The notes: a model not told the origin generated them from the sequence alone. Positions 1 to 8,566 are shown, numbered from the stretch's first letter. The stretch is DNA of 29,048 nt from an uncultured Clostridia bacterium (GCA_934153805.1 CAKPFO010000012.1:1-29048); one strand, 5' to 3'. Program-made: numbers and translations.

Positions 1-148
1 AGCGGTCCCCACCAGTCTTAATTTAATTAAAAATCATCAGCTTTCTTGAATCGCATAAAAATTTTTGAAAAAATTTTTATGTAAGGGATTTTAGGGTAGT
101 GCGATGGGGTAGGATTTTTGAAATAGTAAAAAATAATTTTGATAGCAA
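1..148. other. Non-coding stretch with one AT hairpin
   Basis: I see no gene here. The only structure is an inverted repeat at 54-81, with CATAAAAATTTTT facing AAAAATTTTTATG across a two-base loop. It has no downstream T-run, so it is not a clear terminator. Confidence 0.4.
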
Positions 149-177
149 TTGACACTAAATTTTTACTGTGTTATTAT
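149..177 (+). promoter_or_regulatory. Sigma-A-like promoter for a short transcript
   Basis: A -35 box TTGACA (149-154), a 17-base spacer and a -10 box TATTAT (172-177) form a near-consensus promoter. It reads into a short unit that ends at the hairpin at 293-356. Confidence 0.6.
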
Positions 178-217
178 AGGAACAAGAGAAGAGAGAAACA
201 AAGGAGAAAATAGAAAA

Positions 218-334
218 ATGACGAAGGTTAAAACCGTTAAGGCTGTATATATACACTCTGATAGTTTAAATGAAATAGAAATAAGATATAGTAGAGATAG
301 AAAAAATCTGCTTTTTTGTGTTATGAAAAATTAG
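218..334 (+). CDS. Possible small protein, 38 residues
   Basis: An ATG at 218 lies 11 bases after an AAGGAG motif (201-206) and downstream of a good promoter. It gives a 38-residue basic peptide starting MTKVKTVKAVYIHSDS. A longer reading from a TTG at 149 is unlikely because that codon is the -35 box itself. The last codons overlap the left arm and loop of the terminator, which is unusual for a real gene. The unit could equally be a non-coding small RNA. I recognise no family. Confidence 0.3.
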   Translation: MTKVKTVKAVYIHSDSLNEIEIRYSRDRKNLLFCVMKN

Positions 335-356
335 CTGTTTTTTCTATCTCTTTTTG
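293..356 (+). terminator. Rho-independent terminator
   Basis: AGAGATAGAAAAAA (293-306) pairs perfectly with TTTTTTCTATCTCT (338-351) across a 31-base loop, followed by TTTTT. It closes the short transcription unit that starts near 184. Confidence 0.65.
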
Positions 357-466
357 TGCTTTAAAATAGAGTTATTATTTAATGGGAGAGAGAGTTTATA
401 AATAGAATTTTATGTAATAAAAAAGGACAGTAAGTAGAAAATAATAAAAATGAAGGAAAAGTGAAT

Positions 467-2029
467 ATGAAAAAATTACAAAAAAATAGACAAAGTGGTA
501 TAACGCTAATAGCGTTGGTAATTACTATAATAATATTAATAATTTTAGCAGGTGTAGCTATAAAATTAAGCTTTGGAGAAAATGGATTATTTAATAGGGC
601 AAAGTATGCAAAACAGGAGTATGAGATAGCACAGGAAAAAGAAAAATTGGATACAAAAATAGCAGAAGTGCAAATAGAAAAAGAAGGAAAAGCAACAATA
701 AATGATGTAGTAGAAGCTCTAAAAAATGAAACAGGTGTAAATTATTATATAGCAGGAAACAAAATTGCAGCAGTAACTACAATAGGAGCAATAAGTGACG
801 CACCAAAAGAACTATATGTTGTATGCAATGACAAATACCAATTTAAAGTAGAAGAAAATTTAAATACTGAATTTATATCTATAGTAGATGTAGAAAAAAT
901 AGGAGAAGTAGTACCACCTGCAACAGAAGATACCGAAGTGGGAACAAAGGTAGAAACACCAAACAATTGGAAAACAGAAACACCAGACTATGTAGAAGTA
1001 GAAAGTGGAAAAATAATAACAAAATCAAGTGAAGTTGCAAGCGTATATGCTGTATCAGTAGGTGGAAAAGATGTAGTACCAATTCCAAAAGGATTTTACT
1101 ATGTGGGAGGAAACTTACAGACAGGTGTAGTAATATCGGATAACGAAGAGGATTCCTATGAAAAAAATAAAAGAGATATGTCTTCTTATGAAGATACAGT
1201 AAATTTAGTAGGAAATCAATTTGTATGGATACCATGTACAACAAGCGAATATAAAAAATGCGATACATGGAACGGAACAAAACAAAAAAATGGAACACTA
1301 GCAAATGCAGAATGGGATACAACAACAACAAAATCAGGATTAATGCAAATAGAAAAATATGGTGGGTTTTACGTAGCAAGGTACGAAGCAGGACTAGCAG
1401 AGACAATCACAGAATTTACAACAGATCAAATACATACAGGGGCAAATCAAGTGTATAATCTAGATGGAACACCACAAAGTAAAGCAGGCATGGTGCCTTG
1501 GATCTTTATAGATTGGACACATTCAAAAGCAAATGCAGAAAGCATGTATAATAATAACTATGTAAGTAGTGGGCTGATTGTTGGAACGCAATGGGATGTA
1601 ATATTAAATATAATGCTTAAAAAAAGTGTAGTAAGCGCAAGCGATTTAGTAAATTCAAACTCTTGGGGAAATTATCTTGATAATAGCATATCATATAATG
1701 GTAGATTAGCAAAAATAGATTATAATTCAGTTGCAACATTAAAACCATTTGGAACTAAAGGAGAGGGAAAAACAAACAGTAGTGGTAAGGGAGATTTATT
1801 AACAACAGGAGCAAGTAGTATAGCTGAAAAATATCACATATTTGATTTGGCAGGAAATGTATGGGAGTGGACAGAAGAAACATCAATTTATGCAACTAGT
1901 GAACAATACCGAGTACTACGTGGAGGTAGTTGCGATAGTTCTTGGCCTGTATGCTATCGTCATGGTAAGAACACTGTTAACAAAACCAGTTTCAATGTTG
2001 GTTTCCGTGTGGTACTTTATATCAAATAG
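467..2029 (+). CDS. Pilin-like N-terminus fused to FGE/C-type-lectin fold domain; probable DGR target
   Basis: The protein has about 520 residues. It begins with a type IV prepilin-like signal: a short basic leader, then SGITLIALVITIIILIILAG, with predicted prepilin peptidase cleavage after the Gly. The usual Glu at +5 is replaced by Ala, as in many Clostridia pilin-like proteins. A charged helix follows (residues ~35-80). The C-terminal part (from ~205) is an FGE-sulfatase (SUMF1-like) domain with the hallmarks FDLAGNVWEWT, YRVLRGGS and VGFRVV at the very end. I prefer the ATG at 467 over the GTG at 461 because the AAGGA motif (453-457) is correctly spaced only from the ATG. The protein probably sits on the cell surface as a pseudopilin-like display protein. 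The last ~38 codons differ in codon use and resemble a DGR variable region. Family knowledge: many DGR targets use exactly this C-type-lectin/FGE fold. Enzymatic FGE activity is not implied. Confidence 0.8.
   Translation: MKKLQKNRQSGITLIALVITIIILIILAGVAIKLSFGENGLFNRAKYAKQEYEIAQEKEKLDTKIAEVQIEKEGKATINDVVEALKNETGVNYYIAGNKIAAVTTIGAISDAPKELYVVCNDKYQFKVEENLNTEFISIVDVEKIGEVVPPATEDTEVGTKVETPNNWKTETPDYVEVESGKIITKSSEVASVYAVSVGGKDVVPIPKGFYYVGGNLQTGVVISDNEEDSYEKNKRDMSSYEDTVNLVGNQFVWIPCTTSEYKKCDTWNGTKQKNGTLANAEWDTTTTKSGLMQIEKYGGFYVARYEAGLAETITEFTTDQIHTGANQVYNLDGTPQSKAGMVPWIFIDWTHSKANAESMYNNNYVSSGLIVGTQWDVILNIMLKKSVVSASDLVNSNSWGNYLDNSISYNGRLAKIDYNSVATLKPFGTKGEGKTNSSGKGDLLTTGASSIAEKYHIFDLAGNVWEWTEETSIYATSEQYRVLRGGSCDSSWPVCYRHGKNTVNKTSFNVGFRVVLYIK
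1907..2020 (+). other. Candidate DGR variable region (VR) and IMH-like end
   Basis: This segment encodes the C-terminal tail from YRVLRGGS to VGFRVVL. It is visibly A-poor and C/G-richer than the rest of this A-rich gene: CGA/CGT instead of AGA, TTC instead of TTT, plus TGC, TGG, CCT and GTG. That is the expected result of adenine-directed mutagenesis of a template rich in AAC/AAT codons. The conserved end GGTTTCCGTGTGGTACT could be the initiation-of-mutagenic-homing site. No template repeat or reverse transcriptase is in this window, so any DGR would act from elsewhere in the genome. Confidence 0.55.
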
Positions 2030-2068
2030 AATCTTTTAATTATATTTATATTAACAATCAAAAAAGTG

Positions 2069-2110
2069 GAGATTTTTGACAACAAAAAATGTCAAAATCT
2101 CTGCTCTTTT
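2069..2110 (+). terminator. Terminator hairpin after the pilin-FGE gene
   Basis: GAGATTTTTGACA (2069-2081) pairs with TGTCAAAATCTC (2090-2101) with one bulged base, followed by a T-rich stretch. It lies about 40 bases after the stop codon. If the upstream segment is a DGR variable region, a hairpin just downstream is also where DGR targets often carry one. Confidence 0.6.
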
Positions 2111-2234
2111 TAATATTCAATACATATTGTCAAAACTATAGCCACCAATGTTCTAAAGGACAAAAATGCCCCGTCCCCAATTGTCCTTACAAAAGAAACA
2201 TTCCCAAATGTCCTCAAATAATTCTATCAAATTC
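2111..2234. repeat. Intergenic region with a small inverted repeat
   Basis: No gene is visible. AAGGACAA (2156-2163) and TTGTCCTT (2181-2188) form a short inverted repeat around a C-rich loop that contains GCCCCGTCCCC. The function is unknown. Confidence 0.4.
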
Positions 2235-2263
2235 TTGTAAAAACATATAAAAAATGATAGAAT
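2221..2263 (+). promoter_or_regulatory. Probable murB promoter inside an inverted repeat
   Basis: TTGTAA (2235-2240), a 17-base spacer and TAGAAT (2258-2263) fit a sigma-A promoter. The sequence ATTCTATCA (2221-2229) is repeated in inverted form at 2255-2263, so the -10 box lies in one arm of a 9-bp inverted repeat. This could be an operator. Confidence 0.4.
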
Positions 2264-2350
2264 AGGAAACGTGAATAGGAATTAAAAAATATAAACTACA
2301 ATATATTTTAATAGAAAATTTTAAAACAGCTGGAATGACGATAGAATAAT

Positions 2351-2382
2351 AACTTTTAGAAAATCTAAAAGTTTTAAGGAGG
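2351..2382 (+). promoter_or_regulatory. Stem-loop directly before the murB ribosome binding site
   Basis: AACTTTTAGA (2351-2360) and TCTAAAAGTT (2364-2373) form a perfect 10-bp stem with a three-base loop. It ends two bases before AAGGAGG (2376-2382). It may stabilise the mRNA 5' end or modulate translation. Confidence 0.4.
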
Positions 2383-2393
2383 CATGCTATAAA

Positions 2394-3311
2394 ATGAATA
2401 TAGATAAGGTTTACGAAGAGCTACTAGAAGAATTACCACAAACAACTATATACAAAAATGAACCAATGAGTAAGCATACATCATTCAAAATAGGTGGAAA
2501 TGCAGATATATACATAAAAGTAAAAAGTGTTGAAGAAATTGTAAAAATAAAAGAATATGCAAAAAAAAATGGAATACCTGTAACTGTTATAGGAAATGGA
2601 AGTAATATTCTTGTTAGAGATAATGGAATAAGAGGAATTACTATTCAAGTAGATATACAAGACATAAAAATAGAAGAAATAGAAAACGATGTTTTTGTTT
2701 ATGCCGCAAGTGGTGTTAAACTTGCTGCTCTTGCAATAAATATGCAAAAAGAAGGAATAACTGGCTTTGAGTTTGCAGGTGGCATACCTGGAACAATAGG
2801 TGGGGCAGTAAGAATGAATGCAGGAGCGTATGGCGGTGAATTCTCAAATGTTGTAGAAGAAGTTACGTATTTAGATGAAGAAAATAATATAGTAACTGTT
2901 CCAAAAGAAAAAGTAGAATTTAGTTATAGACATAGCATTTTTGTAAATTCTAAAAAGATAGTACTAGGTGCAAGGTTAAAACTAAAAAAAGGAAATGTAG
3001 AAGAAATAAAGCAATATATGAATGAGCTTGCACAAAAAAGAAAAGAAAAGCAACCTTTAGATATGCCAAGTGCGGGAAGTACATTTAAAAGAGGAACAGA
3101 TTTTTTTACGGCAGCATTAATAGATGAGGCAAATCTTAAAGGATATACAGTAGGTGGAGCGCAAGTTTCGACTAAACATGCCGGATTTGTTGTGAATACA
3201 GGAAATGCTACTGCAAATGATGTTTTAGAACTAGTGAAAAATGTAAAAAAACAAATATATGATAAGTTTGGTAAAAAAATAGAACTAGAAATAGAAGTAA
3301 TAGGAGAATAA
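2394..3311 (+). CDS. murB: UDP-N-acetylenolpyruvoylglucosamine reductase
   Basis: MurB is the cytoplasmic FAD enzyme that uses NADPH to reduce UDP-GlcNAc-enolpyruvate to UDP-MurNAc in peptidoglycan precursor synthesis. The 305-residue length is typical. Visible motifs are TSFKIGGNADIYIK near the N-terminus, GNGSNILVRDNGIRG (FAD-binding loop), the glycine-rich FAGGIPGTIGGAVRMNAGAYGGE region, SYRHSIF, and the C-terminal domain with PSAGSTFKRG (containing the catalytic Ser), GYTVGGAQVS and HAGFVVNTGNATA. The last fits the short-loop (type IIb) MurB of Firmicutes. The start at 2394 follows AAGGAGG with 11 bases between. The yvcK-like gene follows 39 bases downstream, as in the common murB-rapZ-yvcK-whiA order, but rapZ and whiA are absent here. 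Confidence 0.95.
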   Translation: MNIDKVYEELLEELPQTTIYKNEPMSKHTSFKIGGNADIYIKVKSVEEIVKIKEYAKKNGIPVTVIGNGSNILVRDNGIRGITIQVDIQDIKIEEIENDVFVYAASGVKLAALAINMQKEGITGFEFAGGIPGTIGGAVRMNAGAYGGEFSNVVEEVTYLDEENNIVTVPKEKVEFSYRHSIFVNSKKIVLGARLKLKKGNVEEIKQYMNELAQKRKEKQPLDMPSAGSTFKRGTDFFTAALIDEANLKGYTVGGAQVSTKHAGFVVNTGNATANDVLELVKNVKKQIYDKFGKKIELEIEVIGE

Positions 3312-3350
3312 TAGACTAAACTTATAAATTTAGGAAGGAATGAGATAAAA

Positions 3351-4979
3351 ATGAAAGGTTTTTTACAATGGTTTAAAAGAGAATCAAAAATGAAAAGATG
3401 GATATTGTTAGTATTAATAGGTGTACTACTTTCTTCTTATGGAATGTTAAATTTATTAATAGGAAAAGTACTTAATTTTGGAGAAATATTAAAAATAATA
3501 TTAACATTTGTGGCAGGTTTTACACTAATAATAATTGGAATTGTATATATTCAAAAAAGAACTTTAGAGTTATTTGTACAAGAAACAGATGCTAGAGATG
3601 AAGCAAGAGAAGGAAATGTAAAATCATTAATATTTAATAAAAAAGTTTATGATGAAGGACCAAATATTGTAGTAATAGGTGGTGGAGCAGGACTTGACTC
3701 TGTACTAAAAGGACTAAAAAATTATACTAATAATATTACTGCAATAGTTACAGTATCAGATTATGGAAGGACTAGAACAGATTCTAGAAAAATACTAGAA
3801 ACATTACCACTAGATGACGTAAAAAACAGCTTAATTGCATTATCTAACAATGAAGCTGCAATGCAAGGAATTTTAAATTACAAATTTAATACAGGAAGAT
3901 TAAAAGAATTATCTTTTGGAGACATATATTTATTAGCAATGAAAGAATTGTATGGAGATTTTACTGCATCCATAGAGCAAACTAAAAATGTTTTAAACAT
4001 AACAGGAAAAGTTTTACCAGTTACATACGAAGAAATAAGCATATGTGCAGAATTAGAAGATGGAACAGTTGTAGAAAATAAAGATAAAATCCCTCAAATT
4101 GTTCAAGATAAAATAAGCAAAATAAATAGAATTTTTATAAATCCATCTAATTGTATGCCAGCACCTGGAGTAATAGATGCAATACAAAAGGCAGATGCAA
4201 TTATTATCGGACCAGGAAGCTTATACACAAATGTAATACCAAATTTATTGGTAAAGGGTGTTGCAAAGGCAATAAAAGAAAATAAAGGATTTAAAATATA
4301 TATAAGCAATATAATGACAGAACCAGGTCAAACAGACAATTATTCTTTATCAGACCATATTAGAGCTATTCAAGAACATGCTGGAAAAGGCATTGTTGAT
4401 TATTGTATATATGATACAGGAGAAATTGTACCAGAGTTTGTTAGAAAATATAATAGAGAAGGTTCAGATTTAGTAGAACAAGATGTGCAAAAAGCAAAAG
4501 AAGAAGGAATAAAACTAATACAAAGAAATTTATCATATATAGATGGCGAATTTATACGTCATAATCCAGATGCGATAGCTTCTTCTATAATAGAACTAGT
4601 TTGTGAAGATATGAAATTTAGAGATATGCAAAATGATTCAAGATATATAATGTTAAATACAAAACTTAAAGACACAAAGAAAAAATTAAAGAAAACTACA
4701 ACAAAACAAAAAACAAGTAAATCTAGACATGTAAGAGATACTAAAACAAGTAAATTTGCAGAAAAATATAAAGACAGAATAGATTCTATAAAGTATAGTG
4801 ATGAAAAGACAAAAAAGAGAAAAGAAGAAAAAATGAAACAAACAGCTAATTCTGAAATACCAAGAAGAACAAGAACTGAAACAAGAAATAAATTAGAACA
4901 AGCTAAGAAAAATAGTAGTAGATTGCCAAAAGCAAATAGAAACACAGAAAATGTCAAAAAGCAATCAAAACATTTTTAA
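3351..4979 (+). CDS. yvcK: YvcK/GlmR-family gluconeogenesis factor homologue, membrane-anchored
   Basis: This 542-residue protein belongs to the CofD-like YvcK/GlmR family, which binds UDP-sugars and links carbon flux to cell wall synthesis. Two N-terminal hydrophobic segments (about residues 17-37 and 45-66) suggest membrane attachment. The Rossmann-like core starts at about residue 104 with VVIGGGAGLDSVLKGLKNYT. The usual VADDGGSSG motif is replaced by VSDYGRTRTDS, so sugar-nucleotide binding may differ. Other family motifs are kept: DAIIIGPGSLYTNVIPNLLV and NIMTEPGQTDNYSLSDHI. The C-terminal ~110 residues are an extra Lys/Arg/Thr-rich low-complexity tail. RBS AGGAAGG precedes the ATG. It lies in an apparent operon with murB and the debranching enzyme (27 bases between this stop and the next start). 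Confidence 0.85.
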   Translation: MKGFLQWFKRESKMKRWILLVLIGVLLSSYGMLNLLIGKVLNFGEILKIILTFVAGFTLIIIGIVYIQKRTLELFVQETDARDEAREGNVKSLIFNKKVYDEGPNIVVIGGGAGLDSVLKGLKNYTNNITAIVTVSDYGRTRTDSRKILETLPLDDVKNSLIALSNNEAAMQGILNYKFNTGRLKELSFGDIYLLAMKELYGDFTASIEQTKNVLNITGKVLPVTYEEISICAELEDGTVVENKDKIPQIVQDKISKINRIFINPSNCMPAPGVIDAIQKADAIIIGPGSLYTNVIPNLLVKGVAKAIKENKGFKIYISNIMTEPGQTDNYSLSDHIRAIQEHAGKGIVDYCIYDTGEIVPEFVRKYNREGSDLVEQDVQKAKEEGIKLIQRNLSYIDGEFIRHNPDAIASSIIELVCEDMKFRDMQNDSRYIMLNTKLKDTKKKLKKTTTKQKTSKSRHVRDTKTSKFAEKYKDRIDSIKYSDEKTKKRKEEKMKQTANSEIPRRTRTETRNKLEQAKKNSSRLPKANRNTENVKKQSKHF

Positions 4980-5006
4980 TCAAATGAAAATATGGTGGAG
5001 GAACAA

Positions 5007-7004
5007 ATGAAACAAGAAAACATAAGCTTTGAAGAAGGAATAAAAAAGGAATGGATTATAACTAATGGAATAGGTGGATATGCATCCTCAACTATAATAG
5101 GGGCAAATACAAGAAGGTATCATGGACTATTAGTAGCACCACTTACACCGCCAGCTAGAAGATTTTTAATACTTTCAAAAATAGATGAAAGCATACAAAT
5201 AGATGAAGAAAAATATGATTTATATACAAATATAGGAAAAACATATATTTCTAAAGGATATGAATTTTTGGAAAGTTTTGAAAAAGAATATGTACCAATT
5301 TTTACATATAAAATAAAAGACGTGCTTATAAAGAAATATGTTTGTATGGAATATGGAAAAAATACAGTTACAGTATTATATAGAGTATTTAACACAAATC
5401 ATAAAACAAAATTTATATTGACACCAATTATAAACTTTAGAGATTTTCATAAGGAAAATTATGCCCACGATTATACTATTACTCAAGATATAAAGGAAAG
5501 AAAAGTAAAATTAGTAATAGACGGACAAGCTCAACATCCAATTTATATAAACTTGTCAGAGGGACAATATATTAAACATGAAAATGATAGTTTTAAAAAT
5601 ATGTTTTATATAGAAGAAGAAAAAAGAGGATTTAATGCAGAGGAAAATCATGCTATTGCAGGAAGATATGAGGTAACATTAGAACCGAATACTGCAAAAG
5701 ATATAACTTTTGTAGCATCGTTAGAAGAAAATATAGAAGAAATAGATGCAAGAAAAGTTATTAGCAAAGAAATTGTTAGAATTGGTAGTTTGGTATATGA
5801 TTCTGAACTAACAAAAAATAATGATGAAAAACTAGTAAAACAGTACACCGTCGCAACAGATAATTTTATAGTAAATAGACAATCATTTGGATTACATACA
5901 ATTATTGCAGGGTACCCATGGTTTTTAGATTGGGGCAGAGATACTCTTATATCTTTTGAGGGGCTATTATTGATATCTAAAAGATATGATATCGCAAGAG
6001 AAGTGTTATTAACAATGGTTAGAGATGTAAAATATGGATTAATACCAAATGGTTATTCTGGATATGACAATAGGCCCTTATATAATAGTGCTGATGCTTC
6101 TTTACTATTATTTGAACAAGTACATAAGTATATAAGATACACAAAAGATGATAACTTTGTAAAAGAAAATTTATATGAAATTATGGAAAAGATAATAGAA
6201 GCATATTGCAAAGGAATCGATGTAGATAATAACAATATATATTTAGATGACGATGGACTTATTGTATCTGGAACAGAATTTACACAAAACACATGGATGG
6301 ATGCTAAAATAGGTAATTATGCTGTTACACCACGTAATGGAAAAGCTGTAGAAATAAATAGCATGTGGTACAATGCTTTAAAAATTATGGAAGAACTTAC
6401 AAATAAATATGGAGCAAGAACAAAGGCTAATAAATATAAAAAATTAGCAGATAAATGCCAAAAATCATTTGTAGAAAAATTTTATAATAAGCGAAGAAAA
6501 TGCTTATATGATGTGTTAGGAGATAGCAAAATAAGACCTAACCAACTATTTGCATTAGGCTTAACATATCCAGTAATCTCTCCAAAGGATAAAATTGCAA
6601 ATCAAATATTCGAGACGGTAACTAAAAAACTATTAAATCCATATGGACTAAAGACTTTAGCTAAAGGCGAAGAAAACTATGTAGAAGTCTATGAAGGAGA
6701 TAGTTTTAGAAGGGATATGAGTTATCATCAGGGTATTACATGGCCATGGCTACTTGGAATATATTATGATAGTTTTAAGAAAATAGTAGAAGCGGAAAAG
6801 TCAAAAACTAAAAGAGAACAACTAGAATTAGAGCTAAATAATTTTAAAAAGAGTGTAAAACAAACCTTTATACAGGAATTAGAAAATGGAAAGACAATAG
6901 GTGGAATACATGAAATATATGATTCTGTAAAACCATATGAGGCTAAAGGTGCTATTAATCAGGCTTGGAGCATTGCAGAAATTTTTAGAATTATATTGGA
7001 TTGA
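5007..7004 (+). CDS. Glycogen debranching enzyme (amylo-alpha-1,6-glucosidase, GH133-like)
   Basis: The protein has about 665 residues. The N-terminal domain (residues ~10-250) carries NGIGGYASSTIIGANTRRYH and LLVAPLTPPARRFLILSKID, typical of the bacterial GDE N-terminal domain. The C-terminal (alpha/alpha)6 catalytic domain has PWFLDWGRDTLISFEGLLL, YNSADASLLLFE, SGTEFTQNTWMDAKIG and RRDMSYHQGITWPWLLG. It removes alpha-1,6 branches from glycogen or similar alpha-glucans in the cytoplasm. I chose ATG 5007 because GGTGGAGG (4994-5001) is well spaced from it. An upstream in-frame ATG at 4992 overlaps that motif. It shares a likely operon with yvcK. Confidence 0.9.
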   Translation: MKQENISFEEGIKKEWIITNGIGGYASSTIIGANTRRYHGLLVAPLTPPARRFLILSKIDESIQIDEEKYDLYTNIGKTYISKGYEFLESFEKEYVPIFTYKIKDVLIKKYVCMEYGKNTVTVLYRVFNTNHKTKFILTPIINFRDFHKENYAHDYTITQDIKERKVKLVIDGQAQHPIYINLSEGQYIKHENDSFKNMFYIEEEKRGFNAEENHAIAGRYEVTLEPNTAKDITFVASLEENIEEIDARKVISKEIVRIGSLVYDSELTKNNDEKLVKQYTVATDNFIVNRQSFGLHTIIAGYPWFLDWGRDTLISFEGLLLISKRYDIAREVLLTMVRDVKYGLIPNGYSGYDNRPLYNSADASLLLFEQVHKYIRYTKDDNFVKENLYEIMEKIIEAYCKGIDVDNNNIYLDDDGLIVSGTEFTQNTWMDAKIGNYAVTPRNGKAVEINSMWYNALKIMEELTNKYGARTKANKYKKLADKCQKSFVEKFYNKRRKCLYDVLGDSKIRPNQLFALGLTYPVISPKDKIANQIFETVTKKLLNPYGLKTLAKGEENYVEVYEGDSFRRDMSYHQGITWPWLLGIYYDSFKKIVEAEKSKTKREQLELELNNFKKSVKQTFIQELENGKTIGGIHEIYDSVKPYEAKGAINQAWSIAEIFRIILD

Positions 7005-7024
7005 TTTTGAAAAATATGGCTACC

Positions 7025-7235
7025 GCTCTATGGAATATAATTTTATAATATATTTTTTGTCTCCTCGTTCGAGCTAAATTATTTAGTAATTCTAATATAA
7101 ATTTGACGGGACCCTTTCATTTTTTTATTCAAAAAAATGAACATTCCCCGTAAAATTTATATAAGAATTATTTTAAATAATTTCCTCTCAAGGCGTCGAC
7201 GAAAAAATATATTATAAAATTATATTCCATAGAGC
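7025..7235. repeat. 211-base foldback element (giant imperfect palindrome)
   Basis: The whole gap between the debranching enzyme and holA folds on itself. The outer arms 7025-7058 and 7202-7235 are a perfect 34-bp inverted repeat starting GCTCTATGGAATATAA. Inner segments also pair: AAATTATTTA (7076-7085) with TAAATAATTT (7174-7183), and ATATAAATTT/ACGGG with their complements around 7150-7165. The centre is a perfect 11-bp hairpin at 7116-7141 with loop ATTC. No coding capacity is seen. It could be a MITE-like element or a structured RNA. I find no convincing target-site duplication. Confidence 0.85.
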
Positions 7236-7310
7236 TAATAAGAAAATAAATAGAAAACGGCAAGATAAAAAATATATTATAAATTATAAAAAGAAAAAAC
7301 GAGGTAAGAA

Positions 7311-8333
7311 ATGATAACTACTATTGAGAATTTAGAGAAGGAACTAAGTCAAAAAAAGTTAAACAGCATATATCTTCTATATGGGGAAGAGCTATTCCTT
7401 TTGGAATCATGTTTAAAGAAAATAAGAAATAGTTATGAACAATTAATTCCTGGTATAAATTATATAAAAATTGATATGAACAATGTAAACGCATTAATAT
7501 CAGATATACAAACACCTGCATTTGGTTATGATAAAAAGCTGATAGTAGCAAGAGATACAGGACTATTCAAAAAAGATGGAAGAAAAAAAGTACAAGCAAA
7601 TGCTGAAATTGTAAATAAAATAGTAAGTTATATAGAAGAAAATATAGATGTAATAAATGCAACTGTTACACTTGTTTTTGTAGAACAAGAAGCAGATAAA
7701 AATGAATTATATAAAGCAATAGAAAAATATGGAACTGTATGTAATTTTGAAGAATTAAAGCCAGCTCAAATAGCTAATAGATTAAAAGCGATAGCTAGAG
7801 CTTATAAGGTACAAATAGACGATTACACAATAAAATATTTACTAGAATGTGCTGGTTCTAATATGCAAGATTTGATTAACGAAGAAAGAAAATTAATTGA
7901 GTATGTAGGAGAAAACGGAGTAATAACAAAAGAAAATATAGATTTACTATGTACTAAAAAGCTAGATAGTATAATATTTGATTTAACAGATAATTTAGGT
8001 AAAAAGAACACTGCAAAAGCATTAGAAGTATTAAGAAATTTAATTTATCAAAAAGAGCCAGTTCAAAAAATATTGATTACATTATATAATCATTTTAAAA
8101 AATTATATATAATAAAATTATGCGAGAAATTTAATAAAAATGTATCAGAAGGCTTAAATTTAAAAGCAAATCAAACATTTTTAATCTCAAAATATAGAAC
8201 ACAAGCAAATTATTTTAAAGAAGAAGAGTTGAGAAAAATATTAGAAGAGCTTATTAATCTGGATTCAAATTATAAAAGTGGACTTATTGACTTAAACGTA
8301 GGCTTAGAAGCAATACTATGTAGATATTGTTAA
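7311..8333 (+). CDS. holA: DNA polymerase III delta subunit
   Basis: HolA is the clamp-loader subunit that opens the beta sliding clamp. The 340-residue length is normal. The N-terminal AAA+-like domain begins with LNSIYLLYGEELFLLESCL, the classic delta start (YLLYGEE followed by a helix). TPAFGYDKKLIVARDTGLF, the middle domain LKAIARAYKVQIDDYTIKYL and the C-terminal helical collar domain (DNLGKKNTAKALEVLRNLIY, then a PVQKIL segment) follow the family order. Delta lacks functional Walker motifs, and none are visible. RBS GAGGT precedes the ATG. It is separated from gpr by a strong terminator. Confidence 0.92.
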   Translation: MITTIENLEKELSQKKLNSIYLLYGEELFLLESCLKKIRNSYEQLIPGINYIKIDMNNVNALISDIQTPAFGYDKKLIVARDTGLFKKDGRKKVQANAEIVNKIVSYIEENIDVINATVTLVFVEQEADKNELYKAIEKYGTVCNFEELKPAQIANRLKAIARAYKVQIDDYTIKYLLECAGSNMQDLINEERKLIEYVGENGVITKENIDLLCTKKLDSIIFDLTDNLGKKNTAKALEVLRNLIYQKEPVQKILITLYNHFKKLYIIKLCEKFNKNVSEGLNLKANQTFLISKYRTQANYFKEEELRKILEELINLDSNYKSGLIDLNVGLEAILCRYC

Positions 8334-8350
8334 AATTGTATAGTTGTGTA

Positions 8351-8393
8351 ACTAAAAAATAGCAGTAAAATCGGTTTACTGCTATTTTTTAGT
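8351..8393. terminator. Strong bidirectional-type terminator after holA
   Basis: ACTAAAAAATAGCAGTAAA (8351-8369) and its perfect complement (8375-8393) form a 19-bp stem with loop ATCGG and A/T-rich flanks on both sides. Confidence 0.85.
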
Positions 8394-8566
8394 GCATAAA
8401 AACCTATTCATTTGAAATAATAGAAATAAGTGTAAATAACTTTATAATATAAATTAAAAATTGCTTTTACGGAGCATTTCAAAACAATATATTAATAAAT
8501 TAGATTGAACGAGCAGGCTTATTATAAAGTAATTTATAACAATCTATAAAAAGGTAGGAGATGTAT

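Noticed and set aside
879..1406. Long minus-strand frame antisense to the pilin-FGE gene
   Set aside because: It is a Leu/Phe-rich shadow of A-rich codons on the other strand, with no start signals. Similar shadows oppose yvcK, pgi, trxB and others.
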